A stretch of 64,000 bases of DNA from Trebonia sp963734665 (GTDB taxonomy: Bacteria > Actinomycetota > Actinomycetes > Streptosporangiales > Streptosporangiaceae). The notes beneath the pieces were generated by a model. That model worked only from the letters and a program-made list of their open reading frames with translations. It was not told the origin of the DNA and searched no databases. Position 1 is the first letter of the stretch; each line of letters begins with the position of its first letter. The stretch spans positions 310,001 through 374,000 of the forward strand of contig CAVTIR010000007.1 in assembly GCA_963734665.1 (NCBI GenBank). Reading direction: 5' to 3'. The position numbers were made by a program, and so were the translations under genes. Below, in pieces: positions 34,139 to 42,284 of the stretch.

Positions 34139-34321
34139 TCAGGATCCGGCCCTAGTGATGCCGTCGCGACTCCGCAGAACCGTGAGGGCGACGAGGTGGC
34201 GAGGTCGCAGGCGGAGCGGCGCCAGCACCGACTCGGCACGCAGGCGCATACGGCGCGCGAGGTGGTCGAGCAGCGCGCCGGACCGATGCGCCGGCTGGCT
34301 GACTACGGGCTGAGAGGCCAT
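34139..34321 (-). pseudogene. Truncated MarR-family regulator
   Basis: 60 residues: LLDHLARRMRLRAESVLAPL and LRPRHLVALTVLRSRDG match the first helices of MarR proteins, ending in ITRAGS then a stop. The winged helix is missing; the stop lies 12 bp from the end of the DUF998 gene, so the rest may have been deleted. Divergent from the azoreductase, a common MarR partner. Confidence 0.6.
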
Positions 34322-34405
34322 AAGCCGAGTCTAGCCGACTTGACAAACTATCAATATGACGTTAATTATTCATGCGGCACAAACCAACGATGGAAGGTCA
34401 ATTAA

Positions 34406-35053
34406 GTGGCTCACCTGCTGCACATCGACTCAAGCATCCGGGGAGACGCCTCGGTCAGCCGCAAGCTCAGCGCCCGGGCCGCCGCCGTCTGGCGCGCCAC
34501 GCATCCGGGTGGCACTGTCACCTACCGGGACCTCGGCCGTGATCCCCTGCCGCACCTTGACGCGGCCGGCGGGCTGGCCGCATCGCTGCCGCCCGACCAG
34601 CACACAGCGGCCCAAGCCGAGTCCTGGGCGCTGACCGAGTTGCTGATCAACGAGGTGAAGGAGGCCGACACGATCGTGCTGGGCCTCCCGCTGTACAACT
34701 TCGGCGCGCCCAGCAGCGTCAAGGCCTGGACCGACCGCCTCCTCGCCCCCGGGCTGTCGATCGACCGCGAGACCCACGCCGGCCTGCTCGGCGGACGCGA
34801 CTTCGTCGTGCTCGCCAGCAGGGGCGGCGGTTACGGCGCGGGCACGCCACGCGAAGGCTGGGACCACGCAGAGCCGTGGCTACCGCACGCCCTGGCGGCA
34901 ACGGGCCTGGAGCCGCACTTCATCACCGCCGAGCTCACACTCGCCGAGGTAACGCCGGCCATGGCCGCCCTGATCCCGCTGGCCGCCAAGAGCCTCGCGG
35001 CGGCCGAGCAAGCGATCGACGGTCTTTGGTCCCCGGCATCCGCACTGGCCTAA
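34406..35053 (+). CDS. azoR: FMN-dependent NADH-azoreductase / quinone reductase AzoR
   Basis: 215 aa flavodoxin fold. Start GTG 34406 (AHLLHIDSSIRGDASVSRKL). FMN phosphate site SSIRGDASVSR, isoalloxazine loop PLYNFGAPSSVKAWTDRLL, and SRGGGYGAGTPREGWDHAEPWL. Reduces azo dyes and quinones with NADH, protecting from electrophiles. The truncated MarR gene on the other strand was probably its repressor. Followed by a strong hairpin terminator. Confidence 0.9.
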   Translation: MAHLLHIDSSIRGDASVSRKLSARAAAVWRATHPGGTVTYRDLGRDPLPHLDAAGGLAASLPPDQHTAAQAESWALTELLINEVKEADTIVLGLPLYNFGAPSSVKAWTDRLLAPGLSIDRETHAGLLGGRDFVVLASRGGGYGAGTPREGWDHAEPWLPHALAATGLEPHFITAELTLAEVTPAMAALIPLAAKSLAAAEQAIDGLWSPASALA

Positions 35054-35059
35054 AGCATC

Positions 35060-35089
35060 CCGGCGGCACCTCAGCCGAGGTGCCGCCGG
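35060..35089 (+). terminator. Terminator after azoR
   Basis: Perfect 13-bp stem CCGGCGGCACCTC (35060-35072) and GAGGTGCCGCCGG (35077-35089), loop AGCC, 6 bp after the azoR stop. Confidence 0.85.
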
Positions 35090-35103
35090 CCTCACCGCAG
35101 GGG

Positions 35104-35190
35104 CCAAGATCTTGGAACTCCGCATTGCACGGAACTTCCGCTCCCACGAGTGTTTTATTACCTTCCAGTGCATAGTTTCCAAGATCTTCT
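35104..35190. repeat. Imperfect long inverted repeat
   Basis: AAGATCTTGGAACTCC near 35104 and its partner AGTTTCCAAGATCTT near 35176-35190 flank an AT-richer core (TGTTTTATTACC). The arms align over about 25 bases with gaps. Part of the 317-base space 35054-35370, which holds no gene; it could be the ghost of a small element. Confidence 0.5.
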
Positions 35191-35370
35191 GCTGCCTGCG
35201 GAGACGCGGTCAATCGGGGCGACCGGCGACCGCGATCCACGCCAGCTGACGGGCCCCCGGCCGCCCCGTCGCGACCGAGGGCTCCGCTGGCTCCGCCTCG
35301 CCCCGCCGGTACCGCCCCGGCCGAGATGGCGCGCGAAAAACCCTCGTTGGCTAGCCGGAACGGTGAGCCG

Positions 35371-37416
35371 CTAGGACAGCTCGATCGGCGGGACCTCTGG
35401 CGGGGTGAAGCCGAAGATCTCGCCGTAGAAGGCCAGTTCGGCCTCCAGGGAGGCGATGACCGATTCCGCCTTGCGGAAGCCGTGCGACTCGCCCTCGAAA
35501 GCGATGTACGCGTGCCTGATGCCGTGGGCGGCCAGGTCGGCGGCGATCGCCTCGGACTGGGACGGCGGGACGATCGGGTCGTCGAGGCCCTGGAGCAGCA
35601 AGACCGGGCAGGTCAGCTCAGTGATGTGCCCGACCGGGGCGCGCTCGGTGTAAAGCGAGTCGGCTTCGGGAAGGGGGCCGATCAGGCCGTCCAGGTAGCG
35701 GGACTCGAAGTCGTGGGTGTCGGCGACGAACGGGCGCAGGTCCGAGACGCCGTAATAAGACGTGGCCGCCGCGAAGACCGCCTCCTTGGTGCCGGTGAGG
35801 GCCGGGCCGCTGGTCACCGCCGCGAGGGCCGTCCACCCGCCGGCCGAGCCGCCGCGGATGCCCAGCCGGGCACGGTCGGCCTCGCCCGACTCCGCGAGGC
35901 CGAGCGCGGCGATATACGCGTCGCCGACGTCGACGATGCCCCACTCGCCCCGCAGCCGGTTGCGGTACTCGCGGCCGTAGCCGGTGGAACCGCCGTAGTT
36001 GACGTCGATGACGCCGATGCCCCGGCTGGTGAAGAAAGCCTTCTCCATGGAGAGGACGGGCAGCGACTGGGAAGTGGGGCCGCCGTGCACGTGGACAACG
36101 TAGGGCGGCAGTTCCCCGTCTGGACCGCCAAAGCCGGGGTTGGCAGGAGCGTAGGCGATGGCGTGGACCACGCCCCCGTTTGGATCACTGGAAAGCTCTA
36201 CGGGGCGCGCGTCCGGCAGGTAGGCGGGGTCGGGAGCGGCGACTGGCTGCTTTTTCATGATCTCGAAATCGCCGCCGATGGTGACCCGCAGCACGCTCCA
36301 CGGGGTGCGCGGGCCGCCCGCCACCAAGACGACCGTGGTGCCCGACACCTCGAGCTGCCAGTCGGCAGTGCGGTATCCGGGCAGGTCAAGGTCGGTCAGT
36401 TCCCCGGATACCGGGTCGAGCACGCCTGGGTGAAACTCGCCGAGGCCGTGCATCACCGCGAGCCGCCCGTCGCTGAGCAGGTCGAACGGCCTGCCGCCGA
36501 GCCGCCACATCGGCCCGGCGAATTCCTCGTCAAGCGGGTGCAGCGGTCGCGGCGTCCCGCCGCCGGCGGGCACCTCGTAGAGATTCCACCAGCCGGATGC
36601 GTCGGAGATCGCGTACAGCGCCGCGTCATCTCGCCATACCGGGGCGAGCACCGACTCTTCTGGACCGCCCATGACGAGCGTGGCGTCGGCGACGCTGACC
36701 GTGCCGTCAGTGACGGAACCGACCCGCAGTTCGGTTCCGTCCCAGGGCATGTTGGGGTGGTTCCAGTTGATCCACGCCAGCTTCGTGCCGTCCGGTGACG
36801 GGGTGGGGAACGCGAAGAACTGCGCCCCGGTGACCAGCACGCGGATCGCCGAGGCGTCAGCCCCGGCCGACCCGTCGAGCGGCACGGCGACGATCTCCCG
36901 CCGCACCGCCATGCCGCCGCCGAGGTGGAAGCCGGCCGGCGGCGGCGCGCCGTGCGACGGCAGCACCGTCTCCCGCACGCACCAGATCTCCCGGTCATCG
37001 GGGGAAAGGACCAGTTCAGCGAAGCGGAAGCCGCCTTCGGCGGGTGTCAGCGGCACCGGCTCGATGCCGGCGTCGACGGCCCCGCCCGCCGCGTACAGCC
37101 GCTGGTCTGCGAAGTTGGCGAAGACGAGGTCGTACCCGCCGGCCAGGGACAGCGACGGGACAGCCAGATAGGACTTGCCGCCGTACTCGTGCACCCGGTT
37201 CCTGGCGTTCCACGGGGCGGGCAACAGTTCCCTGGGCTGCGCGTCAGGGCCGGCCGACGCCACGATCGTGGTGCGGCCGCCCTCGGACGGCCGCAGTTCC
37301 TGCCACCACACCTCGCCGCCCGCGATGGACGGATACGAGGCCGCCACCGCCCCCATGGCCACGTCCGCGGCGCTGATCGGCGACTTCCAGGTCCCATAGG
37401 CAGCGATCTCAGTCAT
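35371..37416 (-). CDS. S9-family prolyl oligopeptidase / acylaminoacyl peptidase
   Basis: 681 aa from ATG 37416 (MTEIAAYGTWKSPISAADVA); an ATG 24 bases upstream adds residues not seen in the family. Residues 1-400 form a beta-propeller lid; the rest is the alpha/beta hydrolase. Nucleophile in GIRGGSAGG (Ser in G-x-S-x-G-G), acid in LDDPIVPPSQ and His in EGESHGF. Likely cytosolic, no signal peptide. Cleaves short peptides. Stands alone between azoR and miaB, part of the segment that separates rny from miaB. Confidence 0.88.
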   Translation of the reverse strand: MTEIAAYGTWKSPISAADVAMGAVAASYPSIAGGEVWWQELRPSEGGRTTIVASAGPDAQPRELLPAPWNARNRVHEYGGKSYLAVPSLSLAGGYDLVFANFADQRLYAAGGAVDAGIEPVPLTPAEGGFRFAELVLSPDDREIWCVRETVLPSHGAPPPAGFHLGGGMAVRREIVAVPLDGSAGADASAIRVLVTGAQFFAFPTPSPDGTKLAWINWNHPNMPWDGTELRVGSVTDGTVSVADATLVMGGPEESVLAPVWRDDAALYAISDASGWWNLYEVPAGGGTPRPLHPLDEEFAGPMWRLGGRPFDLLSDGRLAVMHGLGEFHPGVLDPVSGELTDLDLPGYRTADWQLEVSGTTVVLVAGGPRTPWSVLRVTIGGDFEIMKKQPVAAPDPAYLPDARPVELSSDPNGGVVHAIAYAPANPGFGGPDGELPPYVVHVHGGPTSQSLPVLSMEKAFFTSRGIGVIDVNYGGSTGYGREYRNRLRGEWGIVDVGDAYIAALGLAESGEADRARLGIRGGSAGGWTALAAVTSGPALTGTKEAVFAAATSYYGVSDLRPFVADTHDFESRYLDGLIGPLPEADSLYTERAPVGHITELTCPVLLLQGLDDPIVPPSQSEAIAADLAAHGIRHAYIAFEGESHGFRKAESVIASLEAELAFYGEIFGFTPPEVPPIELS

Positions 37417-37557
37417 GCACCCATCCAATACCACGGCCATCTCCTGGGTGGACGCCCCCCCGTAGCCCAGGCGTGGCGCAGGGACAGGCCTGATCGCGAA
37501 ACCGGGATGGTATCAGCCCATCCACGCGGGACGGACCCGGCTGCGGATGCCCGGCCC

Positions 37558-37563
37558 TATCCT
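37558..37563 (+). promoter_or_regulatory. -10 box of a probably leaderless miaB mRNA
   Basis: TATCCT ends 6 bases before the GTG start of miaB; transcription would begin at or near the start codon. No ribosome site precedes the GTG. Confidence 0.5.
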
Positions 37564-37569
37564 GGTCAC

Positions 37570-39036
37570 GTGGGAGAAGGACGGACATACGAGATCCGCA
37601 CCTACGGGTGCCAGATGAACGTGCATGACTCCGAGCGCGTCGCGGGGCTGCTTGAGGACGATGGCTACGTGAAGGCCAGCGACGGGAGCACGCCCGATCT
37701 CGTGGTGTTCAACACCTGCGCGGTCCGCGAGAACGCCGCCGACCGGCTCTACGGCAACCTCGGCCAACTGCTCCCCGCCAAGAAGGCGCACAAGGGCATG
37801 CAGATCGCCGTCGGTGGCTGCCTGGCCCAGATGGAGCGGCAGAAGATCACCGACCGCGCCCCCTGGGTCGACGTCGTCTACGGCACGCACAACATCGGCG
37901 CCCTGCCGCGCCTGCTTGAGCGCGCCCGCGAGCGCCAGGAGGCGCAGGTCGAGTTCGAGGAAACCCTCACGACGTTCCCCTCCCTGCTGCCCGCCCGCCG
38001 CCAGTCCGCGTACTCCGCGTGGGTGTCGATCTCCGTCGGGTGCAACAACACCTGCACCTTCTGTATCGTCCCGTCGCTGCGCGGGCGCGAACGCGACCGC
38101 CGGCCCGGCGACATCCTCGAGGAGATCCAGGGCCTCGTCGACGACGGGGTCATCGAGGTCACCCTGCTCGGCCAGAACGTGAACTCCTACGGCGCCGAGT
38201 TCGGCGACCGGCTGGCGTTCGGCAAGCTGCTCCGCGCGTGTGGTGAAATTTCGGGACTTGAGCGGGTTCGCTTCACCTCGCCGCACCCGAGGGACTTCAC
38301 CGACGATGTCATCGAGGCGATGCGCGACACCCCGAACGTCATGCCGTCGCTGCACATGCCCTTGCAGTCAGGCTCCGACGCCATGCTGAAGGCGATGCGC
38401 CGCGCCTACCGCCGTGACCGCTACCTGGCGATCCTGGACAACGTGCGCACGCACATCCCGCAGGCGGCGATCACCACGGACATCATCGTCGGCTTCCCCG
38501 GCGAGACCGAGCAGGACTTCGCCGCGACTCTCGACCTGGTCCGCCAGGCCCGGTTCTCCTCCGCGTTCACGTTCCAGTACTCGATCCGCGAGGGCACCCC
38601 GGCCGCGACCATGCCGGACCAGGTGCCGCGGCCGGTCGTCCAGGAGCGCTACGACCGGCTGGTCGCCCTCGTCGAGGAGATCGCCACCGAAGAGCACGCC
38701 AGGCAGCACGGCGCCGTCGTCGAGGTCCTCGTCGCCGAGGGCGAGGGGCGCAAGGACGCCGCCACGCACCGCCTGTCGGGCCGCGCCCGTGACAACCGCC
38801 TGGTGCACTTCGCCCCGCACGGCGCCACGCCGCGTCCCGGCAACATCGTCACCACCCGCGTCACGAGCACCGCCCCGCACTACCTCCGCGCCGACGACGC
38901 CCCCCTGCACGTCCGCCGCACCCGCGCGGGCGACGCCTGGGAGGCCCGCCAGCGCGCCGCCGAGCACGCGCCCGCGCCTTCTGACCCGCCGTCCGGAGCG
39001 CCGGTCCTGCTCGGCATGCCGGCCCGCCGCGGCTGA
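37570..39036 (+). CDS. miaB: tRNA-2-methylthio-N6-isopentenyladenosine synthase MiaB
   Basis: 488 aa from GTG 37570; the open frame continues much farther upstream, but that part is antisense to the peptidase gene. Methylthiotransferase on i6A37 of tRNA. First-domain Cys 14, 50 and 84 (auxiliary cluster) and radical-SAM Cys 158, 162, 165 (CNNTCTFC) are all present. TRAM domain at the C-terminus (VEVLVAEGEGRKDAATHRL). miaA follows by 50 bp and provides the i6A substrate. Confidence 0.95.
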   Translation: MGEGRTYEIRTYGCQMNVHDSERVAGLLEDDGYVKASDGSTPDLVVFNTCAVRENAADRLYGNLGQLLPAKKAHKGMQIAVGGCLAQMERQKITDRAPWVDVVYGTHNIGALPRLLERARERQEAQVEFEETLTTFPSLLPARRQSAYSAWVSISVGCNNTCTFCIVPSLRGRERDRRPGDILEEIQGLVDDGVIEVTLLGQNVNSYGAEFGDRLAFGKLLRACGEISGLERVRFTSPHPRDFTDDVIEAMRDTPNVMPSLHMPLQSGSDAMLKAMRRAYRRDRYLAILDNVRTHIPQAAITTDIIVGFPGETEQDFAATLDLVRQARFSSAFTFQYSIREGTPAATMPDQVPRPVVQERYDRLVALVEEIATEEHARQHGAVVEVLVAEGEGRKDAATHRLSGRARDNRLVHFAPHGATPRPGNIVTTRVTSTAPHYLRADDAPLHVRRTRAGDAWEARQRAAEHAPAPSDPPSGAPVLLGMPARRG

Positions 39037-39086
39037 CGTCCCCAGGGGAGCGTGGCGTCGGCCATGTTGATCGCAGGAGTGCAGCC

Positions 39087-39989
39087 ATGCTGATCGTGGT
39101 CGTCGGCGCGACTGCGGTCGGCAAGTCTGACCTGGCGGTGGACTTGGCGCTGGCCCTCGGCGGCGAGGTCATCAACGCCGATTCAATGCAGCTCTACCGA
39201 GGGATGGACATCGGTACCGCTAAGCTCACGCAGGCAGAGAGAAGGGGCGTCCCGCACCACCTGTTTGATGTCTGGGACGTCACCAAGGCCGCGAGCGTCG
39301 CCGAGTACCAGGAGCTGGCGGATGCCGTCATCGCCGACATCACCGCGCGCAGCAAGGTTCCGGTCCTGGTCGGCGGCTCCGGCCTCTATATCAGGGCCGC
39401 GCTCGGCGACCTCGACTTCCCCGGCACGGACGAGGCGATCCGCGGGCGCCTGGAAGCCGAGCTCAGCGAGCAGGGCCCCGCGCCGCTCTACGCACGCCTC
39501 CAGAGCGAAGACCCCGCCGCGGCCGCCGCGATCCTCCCGAGCAACGGCCGCCGCATCGTCCGCGCACTTGAGGTCATCGAGCTGTCGGGCCGCCCCTTCA
39601 GCGCCACGATGCCCGGCTACGACGAGGGCCGCCCGGCGATCCAGCTCGGCGTCCAGGTGGACCGCCCAGAACTCGACCGCCGGATCGAGGCCCGCGTCGA
39701 CCGCATGTGGGCGGCCGGCTTCGAGGCAGAGGTGCGCCACCTGGCCACTTGCGGCCTGCGCGACGGCAAGACCGCCAGCCGCGCCCTCGGCTACCAGCAG
39801 ATGCTCCGCTACCTCGACGGCGACTTGACCAGCGACCAGGCCCGCGACGAGACCGTCCGCGCCACGCGGCGCTTCGCACGCCGCCAGGAGTCCTGGTTCA
39901 GGCGCGACCCCCGAGTCCTGTGGCTAGGCGTCGGCGAGGGACGGCCGGCCCGCGCATTGTCAGAAATACTCATCCGAACGGGTGCGTAA
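39087..39989 (+). CDS. miaA: tRNA dimethylallyltransferase MiaA
   Basis: 300 aa. Adds the prenyl group to A37 of tRNA. P-loop GATAVGKS (7-14), INADSMQLYRGMDIGTAK, VLVGGSGLYIRA, and RRFARRQESWFRRDP, all family marks. Acts before MiaB. Start ATG 39087; cotranscription with miaB is likely but not required. Confidence 0.96.
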   Translation: MLIVVVGATAVGKSDLAVDLALALGGEVINADSMQLYRGMDIGTAKLTQAERRGVPHHLFDVWDVTKAASVAEYQELADAVIADITARSKVPVLVGGSGLYIRAALGDLDFPGTDEAIRGRLEAELSEQGPAPLYARLQSEDPAAAAAILPSNGRRIVRALEVIELSGRPFSATMPGYDEGRPAIQLGVQVDRPELDRRIEARVDRMWAAGFEAEVRHLATCGLRDGKTASRALGYQQMLRYLDGDLTSDQARDETVRATRRFARRQESWFRRDPRVLWLGVGEGRPARALSEILIRTGA

Positions 39990-40369
39990 CTCCGCGTCAG
40001 CAATCCCGCCCTCTGTGCTCGCCGATCTGGCCAATTTCGACATTATTTAGTCACTTTTAGTAATTATACTACGTTATGTGCCTGAACTGTGGCGATCCGT
40101 TGACTGGTCATTTCGGGCTATTCCTGGCCGCTCGTGACCATCGTTGTCATGCCAATGAGTGTCGCCCCGGATGTCCGTGACGGTCGGCGTTCCACGACCG
40201 CCCAACCTGGTCGATAGATGATTGACCGATCAGTAGCCTCACCGGGTCATATGCGGCTAAATAGGCTCTTTGATGTTTCGGGGCTGTAACGCTCTCTGTG
40301 AGCGATCTGTCGCTTGTAAGGCCCGGCGAGAGGGAGCCCTCCTGACCGCGTAGCCGGGCGAGGAACGGC
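39990..40369 (+). other. 380-bp leader region upstream of the lysozyme-like gene
   Basis: No gene. AT-rich start with a possible -10 TATACT at 40063-40068 and no clear -35. Near its 3' end: hairpin CGCTC-TCTGT-GAGCG (40290-40304) and an outer stem GCCCGGC (40321-40327) with GCCGGGC (40353-40359) enclosing GAGGGAGCCCTC. If transcription starts at 40075 the leader would be ~295 bases and structured just before the ribosome site. I could not match it to the c-di-AMP or other known riboswitch motifs. Confidence 0.4.
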
Positions 40370-41527
40370 GTGAGGGATTTCTTGACCGCACACACCAGGC
40401 GCGACAGCACGCGAAAGTTCGGCCCCTTCAGGCGCGCATCCGCCCGCCCCGGCGGACCCGACACTCGGGCAACCAACAGCCGCAACACGGTCCCGTTCAA
40501 GAGCTTCGGCCCCCTCCTGGCAAACCACGGAGACTACGCGAACCAGGCGGACCACGAGGGCTTCCCGGGCGACGCAGGTCACGGGGGCCACCCGGGCGAT
40601 GCAGGTCACGAGGGCCACCCGGGTCATGGGGGTGACGCGGGTCGGGAGCCGAAGCTGAGCGGAAAAGGCGCGGAGCACACCGGGCGGCACACCCGCAAGC
40701 GCCGGGTCGGCAAGATCGTCCCCGCCGTGGCGGTAGCCGCAGCGGTCGCGGGAGTGGCGGCCTACGGGCTGGCCAGCGGCGGCCACGCCCAGGCAAGGCA
40801 GGTGAGCGCGTCGATGACACCCGCTGGCGCGCTCGGCAGCGCGGCGAGCGCCGGCAACGCGGACGCGGCAGGTGCAAAGCTGATCAAGGTGGCCAAGGCC
40901 ACCGACCCCGCCGCCCGCGCGGCCGCCACGCACACCGCCAAGCCGGCCCCCAGCCACACGCCGGCCGCGACCGCGTCTGCCACAGCCGCCGCATCGGCCC
41001 CCTCGCTAGCAGACGCAGCGACCTCCGGCGCGGCCAACGCCCCGGCGACGCAGGCCGCCGCCCCGTCCGCGCCCGCAACCGCGGCGGCGAGCCAGCCGGC
41101 CGCGGCCACGACGCTGAGCTGCAACCTGAGCTCCGGCGTGCTCCCAGAGAACGTGAGCGCGATCGTCAGCTTCCTGCTGGCGAACGGCTACAGCGACAAC
41201 GCCGCCGCCGGCATCGCGGGCAACATCTACCAGGAGTCCAAGGGCGACCCGGAGGCGGTGGGCGATGGCGGCGGCGGCCTCATTGGCTTTACCCCGCTCC
41301 CAGCGGGCTACGTCACCGGCAACGCGACCACCGACCTGCAGACCCAGCTCGCCGCGGTACTGACCTATAACCAGATCTGGTCGTCATACCTGCCGGCGCT
41401 GAACTCAGCCGCCTCTCCGGCTGACGCCGCGGACATCTACGTCACGGACTTCGAGCGCGCCGGCATCCCCGTCACGGCCACTCGCGAGGCATCCGCCGAG
41501 GACGTGGCGAGCGCCTGCGGCATATAG
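40370..41527 (+). CDS. Membrane-anchored surface protein with phage-tail lysozyme-like domain
   Basis: 385 aa from GTG 40370 (GAGGAA upstream). Residues 1-105 are a basic cytosolic tail with a nonapeptide repeat GDAGHGGHP / GDAGHEGHP encoded by a 27-bp duplication at 40567-40620. A transmembrane helix follows (IVPAVAVAAAVAGVAAYGLA, about 120-139). Then an Ala/Thr/Pro-rich wall-spanning linker to about 245, then a ~130-residue domain: VSAIVSFLLANGYSDNAAAG, IAGNIYQESKGDPEAVGDGG (Glu as candidate acid), FTPLPAGYV and YVTDFERAG. This matches phage tail-tip lysozyme (Phage_lysozyme2) and suggests a peptidoglycan hydrolase. The sequence ends CGI, and the last codons are duplicated after the stop. 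Confidence 0.7.
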   Translation: MRDFLTAHTRRDSTRKFGPFRRASARPGGPDTRATNSRNTVPFKSFGPLLANHGDYANQADHEGFPGDAGHGGHPGDAGHEGHPGHGGDAGREPKLSGKGAEHTGRHTRKRRVGKIVPAVAVAAAVAGVAAYGLASGGHAQARQVSASMTPAGALGSAASAGNADAAGAKLIKVAKATDPAARAAATHTAKPAPSHTPAATASATAAASAPSLADAATSGAANAPATQAAAPSAPATAAASQPAAATTLSCNLSSGVLPENVSAIVSFLLANGYSDNAAAGIAGNIYQESKGDPEAVGDGGGGLIGFTPLPAGYVTGNATTDLQTQLAAVLTYNQIWSSYLPALNSAASPADAADIYVTDFERAGIPVTATREASAEDVASACGI

Positions 41528-41557
41528 CCCGTGGCGAGCGCCTGCGGCATATAGCCC
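41504..41557 (+). repeat. 27-bp tandem duplication spanning a stop codon
   Basis: GTGGCGAGCGCCTGCGGCAT plus ATAGCCC occurs twice without a mismatch (41504-41530 and 41531-41557). The first copy contains the last codons and TAG of the lysozyme-like gene. Confidence 0.95.
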
Positions 41558-41626
41558 GCCCGCCCCGCACTGGTCACGACAGCCGCACTTCGTGATTTCA
41601 GTGCCCCTCCGCCCGCAGGCCCCCCG

Positions 41627-41762
41627 ATAGCGACATTTTCCCCGCCCGCCGGACGTCGGCCGGGCTCCCCCAGGCGGGCGCCAAGATGGTGGATCGTTGT
41701 GCCCGCGATAGCGGGCACAACGATCCACCATCTCTGTCTCGCGTCGCGGGCTGCCCGGTGCC
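41627..41762 (-). repeat. Dispersed hairpin element R1, copy A
   Basis: About 135 bp. Core is a perfect 23-bp stem (41684-41706 with 41711-41733) and GATA loop. Read on the minus strand, the flanks CCGGGCAGCCCGCGACGCGA and GACGTCCGGCGGG match copy B (48470-48607) almost base for base. It lies between the lysozyme-like gene and the 18-bp array. Not a typical terminator: far longer stem and conserved flanks. Confidence 0.85.
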
Positions 41763-41785
41763 TGCACATGCCAGGTCACAACTGT

Positions 41786-41803
41786 TTCCGGGCGAGATTC
41801 ACG
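41786..41803 (+). repeat. Short dispersed motif R4, first site
   Basis: AGATTCACGTGATTCCTG is nearly the same as AGATTCGTGTGATTCCTG at 61081-61098, and ~12 bases before it also resemble each other (TGTTTCCGGGCG, TGTTTGCGGAGC). Confidence 0.45.
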
Positions 41804-41829
41804 TGATTCCTGATAGCGAACGTGACAGT

Positions 41830-41973
41830 GTTTCATTGCTGCTCAGTGTTTCATTGCTGCTCAGTGTTTCATTACTGCCCAGAGTTTCATTACTGCCCAG
41901 AGTTTCATTACTGCCCAGAGTTTCATTACTGCTCAGTGTTTCATTGCTGCCCAGAGTTTCATTACTGCTCAAT
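41830..41973 (+). repeat. 18-bp minisatellite, eight units
   Basis: Eight contiguous copies of GTTTCATTRCTGCYCAGW, starting at 41830, 41848, 41866, 41884, 41902, 41920, 41938 and 41956. Units differ at three positions (A/G, C/T and A/T), mainly falling into two versions. Unlike the genome around it, the array is AT-rich. An open frame through it would give hexapeptides SVSLLL/RVSLLP, but starts in the R1 hairpin and is not a gene. Confidence 0.95.
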
Positions 41974-42284
41974 GAGCGAGCGAAAGCCTGCCCTCGCCTG
42001 ATACGTCCCCTTTAGTCATGGGTCCCGTGGTGCGCGCGTTGCAGGCAGCGCATCAAGAATCTCTTGAGTCGCATAAATTCGCGCTTTGGGGCAATCGCCT
42101 TATCTGGTAATTACTCATTGTGAGCGGTGCAAAACTAGTTGTGATTTTTTTGCCCTTAAGGTCTGGGTATTTGGCGCATCTGTCGTTACCATCGAATTGA
42201 GAGCCAGGGAGTGAAAGATCCGGGCGCAACACTTGCGTCAAGATCTGTTACAGAGAGTGATTTTAAAGGAACCCGGAGTAACCA
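41974..42284. other. Intergenic region upstream of the 977-aa protein gene
   Basis: 311 bases of unusually low GC (e.g. ATTTTTTTGCCCTTAAGG) that should carry the promoter of the next gene. I cannot pick a unique -10. GGAG 8 bases before ATG 42285 is the ribosome site. No small gene was seen. Confidence 0.4.

Noticed and set aside
36925..37569. Upstream extension of miaB
   Set aside because: Antisense to the S9 peptidase and lacks MiaB homology; MiaB begins at GEGRTYEIRTYGCQMN.
40075..40369. c-di-AMP (ydaO) riboswitch before the lysozyme-like gene
   Set aside because: Gene context fits, but I could not find the conserved motif; only ordinary hairpins are visible.
41830..41973. CRISPR array
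   Set aside because: Units are contiguous with no spacers and there are no cas genes.
41686..42015. 109-codon frame through the 18-bp array
   Set aside because: It begins in the R1 hairpin and consists mostly of SVSLLL/RVSLLP repeats; no ribosome site.
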